This document shows, piece by piece, positions 1 to 5,034 of a stretch of 5,496 nt of DNA. The notes below the pieces were generated by a model, which saw only the letters and a program-made list of their open reading frames with translations, searched no databases and was not told the origin of the DNA. A program made the translations under genes and the position numbers. This DNA comes from Gaiellasilicea sp039914895 (GTDB lineage: Bacteria; Actinomycetota; Thermoleophilia; Gaiellales; Gaiellaceae), in the NCBI GenBank assembly GCA_039914895.1, contig JBDSOJ010000267.1, positions 1-5,496 on the forward strand. The letters run 5' to 3'. Position 1 is the stretch's first letter. The number at the start of each line of letters is the position of its first letter.

Positions 1-2
1 TG

Positions 3-1823
3 CAGGAGGAGTTCATCACCCTCCGCGGCGGCCGGCCCGTGCTGGCGGTTAAGGCGAGCGCCCGCCGCAGCGTGCCCGGGATCGTCCACGACGCCTCCGA
101 CTCGGGCCAGACGCTCTTCGTCGAGCCGTTCGACGTCGTCGAGCTCTCCAACCGCCAGTCCGAGGCGACGAGCGCCGAGCGTGAGGAGGTCGAGCGGATC
201 CTGCGGGAGCTCGCGGCTGCCGTGGGTGAGCACGCGGCACCGCTGACCGCGGCGGTCGAGGCGGCCGGGCAGATCGACCTGGCGCTTGCGCTCGGCACGC
301 TCTCGCGCGGCTGGAGTGGCGCGGCCGTCGAAGTCTCGGACGAGGTGCGCCTCGTCGCGGCGCGCCATCCTCTGCTCGACCCCGCGTCCGCCGTGCCGAT
401 CGACCTCGACCTCGGCGCGTTGCGTGCGCTCGTACTCAGCGGGCCGAACACCGGCGGCAAGACGGTGGCGCTGAAGACGCTCGGCCTCGCCGCGCTCCTG
501 CATCAGTCCGGGCTGCGGCCGCCGGCCGAGACGGCCGCGCTGCCCGTCTTCGACCAGGTGCTCGCGGACATCGGCGACCGGCAGTCGATCGAGATGAGTC
601 TCTCGACCTTCTCCGGCCACGTCGCCAGCATCGTCGCGATCCTCGACGCCGCGGGCGATCGGTCGCTCGTGCTCCTCGACGAGCTCGCATCCGGCACCGA
701 CCCGGTCGAGGGCTCTGCGCTCGCGCAGGCGCTTGTCGCGAGGCTCGCCGAGCAGGTGCGGCTGACGCTCGTGACGACGCATTACGCCGAGCTGAAGGAG
801 TGGGCGAGCGCCACCGACGGCGTCGCGAACGCCGGCACCGGCTTCGATCCCGACACGCACGAGCCGCTCTATCGCATCGCGCTCGGACGGCCGGGGACGT
901 CACATGCGCTCCAGATCGCCGAGCGGCTCGGACTCGACGCGGATGTCGTTGCCATCGCACGTGAACGCGTCGCGCCCGAGCGGCTGCGGATCGAGGAGCT
1001 GCTCGCCGAGGCCGAGGCCGCGGAGCGCGCAGCGGTCGGCGAGCGGTCGGAGGCGGAGGCGGAGCGGGCCGAGGCCGCCCGGCTGACCGGCAGCGTGCGC
1101 GAGCGCGAGCAGGCGCTCGGCGCCGAGATCGCCGCCGTCAAGGCATCGGCGGCAGCGGAGCGCGAGCGGGCGGCGGCGGACGCGCAGCGCGACCTGGCCG
1201 GGGCGCGGGAGGAGCTTGCCGCCCTGCGCCGGGAGATCCGGCTCGCCCGGCGACGTGACCGCGAGTCGATAACTGCCAAGCCGGCCGCGGCCCGCGAGCG
1301 GGATCGGCGGCTCGGAGCGGCTGCCGACCGGGCGGTTCGCGCCGAACGCGCGATCCGGGAGCTCGACGAGCCGCTGCCCTTCACCGGACCGCTCGCTGCC
1401 GGCGACCCGGTCGAGGCGCCGGCGCTCGGCGTCCACGGCACGATCGCCGCGATCGAGGGCGAGGAGGCCGAGGTCGTGGGCGCGGCCGGGCACAGGCTCC
1501 GGATCCCGCTCGCCCGGCTCCGCCCCTCACGGCGGCGCGAGCCCGAAGCCGAGGCGCCCGTCACGGTCGTCGCGGCGGCGAGCGCGGACGTCTCCGACGA
1601 GCTCGACGTGCGCGGGCAGCGGGCACAGGAGGCGCGTGAGGCGGTGCGGTCGTTCGTCGACGACGCCTCGCTCGCCGGGCTGCCGAGCGTGCGGATCATC
1701 CACGGACGTGCCACCGGAGCCGTGCGTGCGGCGGTTCGCGAGGAGCTGAACGGACATCCCCTCGTCGACCGGCACGAGAGCGACTCGGCCGACGGCGCCA
1801 CCATCGCTCACCTCGAGAGCTAG
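3..1823 (+). CDS. mutS2: MutS2 family ATPase with C-terminal Smr domain (5' end cut by window edge)
   Basis: The frame is open from base 3, before the first in-frame GTG at 39, and gives 606 residues to a TAG; MutS2 proteins are usually about 750-790 residues, so roughly 170 N-terminal residues lie off the window. Visible in order: the MutS core motif SVPGIVHDASDSGQTLFVEP (about 24-43), Walker A GPNTGGKT (147-154), the ABC-like STFSGH motif (201-206), Walker B LVLLDE (222-227), the switch histidine in TTHYAELK (H260), an Ala/Glu/Arg-rich coiled coil (about 327-456), a small beta-rich KOW-like segment (about 460-510), and an Smr domain with ELDVRG (533-538) and HGRATG (567-572). MutS2 lacks the mismatch-reading domain of MutS. 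In the family it is linked to suppression of recombination and, in B. subtilis, to splitting of collided ribosomes. The fourth position of the usual Smr HGxGTG motif is Ala here. The stop overlaps that of the convergent acVLRF1 gene. Family assignment is very secure; the cellular role is inferred. Confidence 0.95.
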   Translation, partial: QEEFITLRGGRPVLAVKASARRSVPGIVHDASDSGQTLFVEPFDVVELSNRQSEATSAEREEVERILRELAAAVGEHAAPLTAAVEAAGQIDLALALGTLSRGWSGAAVEVSDEVRLVAARHPLLDPASAVPIDLDLGALRALVLSGPNTGGKTVALKTLGLAALLHQSGLRPPAETAALPVFDQVLADIGDRQSIEMSLSTFSGHVASIVAILDAAGDRSLVLLDELASGTDPVEGSALAQALVARLAEQVRLTLVTTHYAELKEWASATDGVANAGTGFDPDTHEPLYRIALGRPGTSHALQIAERLGLDADVVAIARERVAPERLRIEELLAEAEAAERAAVGERSEAEAERAEAARLTGSVREREQALGAEIAAVKASAAAERERAAADAQRDLAGAREELAALRREIRLARRRDRESITAKPAAARERDRRLGAAADRAVRAERAIRELDEPLPFTGPLAAGDPVEAPALGVHGTIAAIEGEEAEVVGAAGHRLRIPLARLRPSRRREPEAEAPVTVVAAASADVSDELDVRGQRAQEAREAVRSFVDDASLAGLPSVRIIHGRATGAVRAAVREELNGHPLVDRHESDSADGATIAHLES

Positions 1824-2449
1824 AGCCGCTCCTCGACCACCTTCGCTGCGTAGAGCTGGTACGGCAGCGCCTCGAGCACGCGCAGGCGCGGCTCGGGGAC
1901 GTCGAAGAAGCGCGCCAACACCAGCGGCTCGAGCCAGGCGAGGTCGGCACGCGAGGCGAGCGCGCGCGAGACCGCCGAGCGGTCGCCGCCGAGCGCGACG
2001 TGCTCGACGCGCTCGCGCCACGGCCCGAGCACGCGTGCGGCCTCCGCAGCCGCGGCGTCGATCAGCTCTCGCTCCTGCTCGCCGCGACGGCGCCGGAAGC
2101 GATTGGCGGACGAGCCGCCCTTCTTGTGCCGCCCCTTGACGAAGCGCGTGCCGACCTTCGAGGCCATCAGGCGCTCGCCCTCGAAGACGCCCACCGCGTA
2201 GCCCCCCATCCGCACGAGCAGGACGGCGACGCGCGGCTCGGCCTCGAGAGCCTCCAGCAGCGGGCCTGCGCGGACGATGTCGTACTCACCTTCGTGGGCG
2301 AGCCCGAACGGCGGCGTGACCGTCAGCATCGCCTCATCGAGCTCGATCCGAGCGCTGCCGCCGCGATAGACGGCCCGGCCCGCCGAGCCGTCCAGCGCCG
2401 CCAGCCGCTTCGCGAGGTTGGCGCGGCCGATGTAGCGGGTCGTGCTCAC
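1820..2449 (-). CDS. acVLRF1 family (Vms1/eRF1-like) peptidyl-tRNA hydrolase
   Basis: With the GTG start at 2449 the product has 209 residues and begins VSTTRYIGRANLAKRLAAL. A GTG at 2488 would add 13 residues but would run into the divergent dehydrogenase gene, so I prefer 2449. The centre carries the hallmark of the VLRF1 group: a strand reading YAVGVFEGERL, then KVGTRFVKGRHKKGG, SSANRF and a run of arginines (RFRRRR). This corresponds to the GGQ-type loop that eRF1 and Vms1/ANKZF1 insert into the peptidyl-transferase centre to release nascent chains from tRNA. The loop here (residues 111-116, GGSSAN) lacks the glutamine I expect after the Gly-Gly pair in actinobacterial relatives. The C-terminal half is helical and Ala/Arg-rich. 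No signal peptide or membrane segment is visible, so it is probably cytoplasmic and ribosome-associated. It converges on mutS2 and diverges from the acyl-CoA dehydrogenase gene. The family call rests on remembered motifs; enzymatic activity is inferred and is put in doubt by the missing Gln. Confidence 0.78.
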   Translation of the reverse strand: MSTTRYIGRANLAKRLAALDGSAGRAVYRGGSARIELDEAMLTVTPPFGLAHEGEYDIVRAGPLLEALEAEPRVAVLLVRMGGYAVGVFEGERLMASKVGTRFVKGRHKKGGSSANRFRRRRGEQERELIDAAAAEAARVLGPWRERVEHVALGGDRSAVSRALASRADLAWLEPLVLARFFDVPEPRLRVLEALPYQLYAAKVVEERL

Positions 2450-2455
2450 GCGGGC

Positions 2456-2462
2456 CACAATG
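2456..2462. promoter_or_regulatory. Possible shared -10 region for two divergent leaderless transcripts
   Basis: The heptamer CACAATG lies midway between the GTG at 2449 (-) and the ATG at 2469 (+). Read on + it gives CACAAT (2456-2461), and on - CATTGT (2462-2457). Both fit the loose actinobacterial xAxxxT -10 pattern and both end 7 nt before the respective start codon, the spacing expected if transcription begins at the start codon itself. Neither gene has a convincing Shine-Dalgarno sequence in front of these starts, which fits leaderless mRNAs. No good -35 was found on +; on -, TGGACT (2487-2482) is a weak candidate with a long 19-bp spacer. This is weak evidence from one short motif in GC-rich DNA. 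If the dehydrogenase starts at 2460, the + half does not apply. Confidence 0.2.
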
Positions 2463-4040
2463 GCAGGGATGGCGGCCACACAGTCCACCTCGTCCGCGAA
2501 CCAGCCGCCACCGCTGACCGCCTACAACCTCTACGAGCAGGACACGGCGCTCGTCGAGGGGCTGCGCCGGGAGGGTGGCGCGCCGTGGGAGGAGCGAGTG
2601 TCGTCGTTCGGCGCCGTCCTCGGCGGGGAACCGCTCGAATGGGGCCGGCTCGCGAACGAGCACCCGCCGACGCTGCGGACGCACGACCGCTACGGCGAGC
2701 GGGTCGACGAGATCGAGTTCCATCCCGCGTGGGACTCGCTGCTCCGACTCGGGCTCGACGCCCGTGTGCAATCGCTGCCGTGGCTCGAGTCGAAGCCGGG
2801 CGCGCACGTCGCGCGGGCGGCGCTCTTCATGCTGCTCGGGCAGGTCGAGGCGGGCGTCGGCTGCCCGCTGTCGATGACGTTCGCCGCGGTGCCCGCGCTG
2901 CGCGCGCAGCCCGATCTGGCGGCGGAGTGGATCCCGCGGCTGACGAGCGGCGAGGCGCTCTGCGGGATGGCGATGACCGAACGCCAGGGTGGCTCGGACG
3001 TGCGCGCGAACGAGACGACCGCTGGCGCGGACGACGACGCCTGGCTGCTCGATGGACACAAGTGGTTCTGCTCAGCGCCGATGAGCGACGCCTTCCTCGT
3101 GCTCGCACAGGCGCCTGCCGGACTGTCGTGCTTCCTGCTCGAGCGACCCCAATCCGGTGACTGGCCGGGATTCCGGATCGAGCGGCTGAAGGACAAGCTC
3201 GGCAACCGCTCGAACGCATCGGCAGAGATCCGGCTCGAGGGCGCGGTCGCTCGGCTCGTAGGCGAGGAAGGCCGCGGGATCCGGACGATCCTCGAGATGG
3301 TCGTTCACACGCGGCTCGACTGCGTGCTCGGGTCGACGGCGCTGCAACGGCGCGCGGTCGCCGAGGCGACGCACCACGCTGCCCATCGCACGGCGTTCGG
3401 CCGGCTCCTCGCGGAGCAGCCGCTGATGCAGAACGTGCTCGCCGACCTCTGCGTCGAGTCGGAGGCGGCGACCGTGACGGCGCTCCGGCTCGCGCGAGCC
3501 TTCGACGAGGCCGACGGGCCGTTCCGGCGCCTCGCGACGGCGGTGGCCAAGTTCTGGGTCTGCAAGCGGACGCCGCCGCTCGTTGCGGAGGCGCTCGAGT
3601 GCCTCGGCGGCAACGGCTTCGTCGAGGAGTCGCAGTTGCCCCGGCTCTTCCGCGAGAGCCCGCTGAACTCGATCTGGGAGGGATCGGGCAACGTCAACGC
3701 GCTCGACGTCCTGCGGGCGCTCGAACGGGAGCCCGAGACCGCGGAGGCCTTTCTCGCCGAGGTGCGGCTCGCGTCCGGTGCGGACGCGCGGCTGGACGCG
3801 GCGGTGCTGCGGCTCGAGCGCGAGCTGGGCGCACCGGACGAGGCGGGCGCGCGCCGGCTGCTGGAGTTGCTCGCGCTGACGCTGCAGGGCTCGCTGCTCG
3901 TCCGCCACGGCGCGCCGGAGGTCGCCGCTGCGTTCTGCGCGTCGCGGCTCGAAGCACCCGGCGGCGTCTATGGGACGCTTCCGGCCGGGCTCGACCTGGC
4001 CGAGATCGTCGAGCGTCACCGGCCGGTTGCTTCCGGGTAA
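2460..4040 (+). CDS. aidB: AidB-like acyl-CoA dehydrogenase family flavoprotein
   Basis: From the ATG at 2460 the product has 526 residues, close to the 541 of E. coli AidB and much longer than ordinary acyl-CoA dehydrogenases (about 380-400). Evidence includes an N-terminal segment with PPPLTAYNLYEQD, the FAD-binding MTERQGGSD motif (172-180), LDGHKWFCSAPMSDAFLVLA (197-216), RLKDKLGNRSNAS (242-254), and the AidB-type block from LGGNGF to SIWEGSGN (382-411). E407 in IWEGSGN corresponds to the catalytic base position (E425 of E. coli AidB, by remembered alignment). An AidB-type helical C-terminal extension follows. AidB binds FAD and DNA, has weak isovaleryl-CoA dehydrogenase activity and is linked to the alkylation response; the true substrate here is unknown. 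Starts at ATG 2469 (523 aa) or GTG 2442 are also possible, and none has a good ribosome binding site. The selW-like gene begins nine bases after the stop, so the two are probably cotranscribed. The symbol denotes the subfamily, not a proven repair role. Confidence 0.9.
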   Translation: MAGMAATQSTSSANQPPPLTAYNLYEQDTALVEGLRREGGAPWEERVSSFGAVLGGEPLEWGRLANEHPPTLRTHDRYGERVDEIEFHPAWDSLLRLGLDARVQSLPWLESKPGAHVARAALFMLLGQVEAGVGCPLSMTFAAVPALRAQPDLAAEWIPRLTSGEALCGMAMTERQGGSDVRANETTAGADDDAWLLDGHKWFCSAPMSDAFLVLAQAPAGLSCFLLERPQSGDWPGFRIERLKDKLGNRSNASAEIRLEGAVARLVGEEGRGIRTILEMVVHTRLDCVLGSTALQRRAVAEATHHAAHRTAFGRLLAEQPLMQNVLADLCVESEAATVTALRLARAFDEADGPFRRLATAVAKFWVCKRTPPLVAEALECLGGNGFVEESQLPRLFRESPLNSIWEGSGNVNALDVLRALEREPETAEAFLAEVRLASGADARLDAAVLRLERELGAPDEAGARRLLELLALTLQGSLLVRHGAPEVAAAFCASRLEAPGGVYGTLPAGLDLAEIVERHRPVASG

Positions 4041-4049
4041 GCTCGGCCC

Positions 4050-4274
4050 GTGGCCGTCGAGATTCACTACTGCCCCGTCTGATCGGGCTACGACCGTCGG
4101 GCCGCGAGTCTCGCGGCCGCGCTGAACGGCAACGGCGTCCCCGCCTCGATCGTCGAGGGCGAGCAGAGCCAGTTCGACGTCCGCTCCGAGGGCGAGCTTG
4201 TCTTCTCGAAGCAGCGCGAAGGACGCTTTCCCGAGGAGGACGAGATCCTGGCGCTGTTCTCTAGCGACCGCTGA
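4050..4274 (+). CDS. SelW-like (Rdx family) selenoprotein with in-frame TGA read as selenocysteine
   Basis: A GTG nine bases after the dehydrogenase stop opens a 74-residue frame interrupted only by TGA at 4080-4082 (codon 11). Read through, the N-terminus is VAVEIHYCPV-Sec-SGYDRRAASLA, i.e. beta strand, Cys8-Pro-Val-Sec11, then helix, the thioredoxin-like redox layout of SelW/SelT/SelH proteins. The rest also matches the family well after the TGA: IVEGEQSQFDVRSEGEL (a beta hairpin) and VFSKQREGRFPEEDEILALF, which has the characteristic SKxxGRFPE ending. Length is normal for bacterial members (about 70-95). Conservation on both sides of the TGA argues for a read-through codon rather than a stop. 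GTG 4050 is the only usable start, because the dehydrogenase TAA lies upstream in the same frame; no strong Shine-Dalgarno is visible, so translation may be coupled. There is one extra Ser between Sec and the usual Gly-Tyr. The 3' end overlaps the convergent crotonase gene by 14 bp. Alternatives are a Cys-to-TGA nonsense mutation or a sequencing error. Function: presumably a thiol/selenol oxidoreductase, partner unknown. Confidence 0.8.
4100..4118 (+). promoter_or_regulatory. Candidate bacterial SECIS hairpin of the SelW-like gene
   Basis: Directly visible: an exact 8-bp inverted repeat, GGCCGCGA (4100-4107) and TCGCGGCC (4111-4118), closed by a GTC loop. It lies in the coding sequence downstream of the in-frame TGA, with 25 nt between the TGA and the loop. 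Bacterial SECIS elements are known to sit just 3' of the UGA inside the reading frame, roughly 16-37 nt from UGA to apical loop, with a G among the first two loop bases. This hairpin fits on both counts. The loop context AGUCU also resembles the AGGUCU loop of E. coli fdhF. If functional, it would be bound by SelB carrying Sec-tRNA. GC-rich DNA makes chance hairpins common, so placement next to the TGA is the main support. Confidence 0.62.
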
Positions 4275-5034
4275 AGCGCGGCGGCCGCTTCTCGAGGAAC
4301 GCCGTCACGCCCTCGGCGAAATCCGCGGTGCCGGTCGCCTCCTGCTGCAGCTCCGCCTCGAGCTCGAGCTGTTCCTCGAGCGTCGCGCCGTAGGCGTGCT
4401 CGAAGAGGCGCTTGGTCATTCCGATCGCGTGGGTCGGCAGGCCGGCGTAGAGAGCGGCGAGCTCGGCGGCGCGGGCCGGTAGGCGGCCCTCAGCTTCGAC
4501 GACCTCGGAGACGAGACCCCAGGCGTGCGCCTCCGCCGCCGTCAGCTTGCGGTTCGAGGTCATCCACTCGAACGCGCGCGCGAACCCGAGCAGGCGATGG
4601 ATGAACCAGGAGCCGCCGGAGTCGGGGATCAGGCCGATGCCGATGAACCCGGGCACGAAAGTGGCCGACCCGGACGCGATCCGGATGTCGCAGGCCGCCG
4701 CAAGCGAGAGACCCGCGCCCGCGCAAGGCCCGTTGACAGCTGCGATCACCGGCTTGTCGAGCGCCCGGATCGCGCGGATGTTCGGGTGATAGGTGTGCTC
4801 GAGCCGTTCTCGGATCGAGCCGGGCGCCTCCTGGAACTCCTTCAGGTCCTGGCCGGCGCAGAAGCCGCGGCCGGCGCCGGTGATCACGACCGCTCGGACG
4901 TCGGCCGCCGCAGCGTCTTCGAGCGCCGCGAGCAGGGCGGCGTGCAGCGCGGAGTTGAAGGCGTTGAAGACCTCGGGACGGTTGAGCGTGATCGTCAGGA
5001 CGGCGCCGTCGCGCTCTGTCAGCACCTCGCTCAT
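4261..5034 (-). CDS. PaaG-like enoyl-CoA hydratase/isomerase (crotonase superfamily)
   Basis: A complete 257-residue crotonase-fold protein starting MSEVLTERDGAVLTITLNRP. The oxyanion-hole segments are GRGFCAGQDL (55-64) and NGPCAGAGLSL (101-111), followed by CDIRIAS and GIGLIPDSGGSWF (132-144). Both glutamates that activate water in classical enoyl-CoA hydratase are absent: the first position is L109 in AGLSL and the second falls in VPGF. Asp138 in LIPDSGG is at the position of the catalytic Asp of PaaG. This pattern fits an isomerase such as 1,2-epoxyphenylacetyl-CoA isomerase (PaaG, ring epoxide to oxepin) or a delta-3/delta-2 enoyl-CoA isomerase, rather than a hydratase. No other paa genes are visible, so the substrate is unproven. 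The ATG immediately follows the TAG of the upstream Oah-like gene and has a good ribosome binding site, so the two are probably one operon. The 3' end overlaps the SelW-like gene tail-to-tail. Confidence 0.88.
   Translation of the reverse strand: MSEVLTERDGAVLTITLNRPEVFNAFNSALHAALLAALEDAAAADVRAVVITGAGRGFCAGQDLKEFQEAPGSIRERLEHTYHPNIRAIRALDKPVIAAVNGPCAGAGLSLAAACDIRIASGSATFVPGFIGIGLIPDSGGSWFIHRLLGFARAFEWMTSNRKLTAAEAHAWGLVSEVVEAEGRLPARAAELAALYAGLPTHAIGMTKRLFEHAYGATLEEQLELEAELQQEATGTADFAEGVTAFLEKRPPRFSGR

Noticed and set aside
869..1804. Long - strand open frame (311 codons, Ser/Arg/Ala-rich) opposite mutS2
   Set aside because: Low-complexity composition typical of an antisense shadow of GC-rich coding DNA; the + frame has clear MutS2 motifs throughout.
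2442..2459. GTG at 2442 as the start of the acyl-CoA dehydrogenase
   Set aside because: It would overlap the start of the divergent acVLRF1 gene, and the added residues MLTRAT show no family similarity; ATG at 2460 or 2469 is simpler.
3072..4067. Long - strand open frame (331 codons, Arg-rich) opposite the acyl-CoA dehydrogenase gene
   Set aside because: No recognisable motif; Arg/Pro/Glu-rich shadow of a well-supported gene.
3599..4264. + strand open frame running across the dehydrogenase end and the SelW-like gene in another frame
   Set aside because: Arg/Ala/Gly-rich translation without family features; the SelW reading in the other frame has specific motifs.
4273..4291. Inverted repeat GAAGCG...CGCTTC (6-bp stem, 7-nt loop) at the 3' end of the SelW-like gene, a possible terminator
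   Set aside because: No U-tract follows on either strand, the stem is short, and it lies inside the PaaG-like coding sequence; likely chance in GC-rich DNA.
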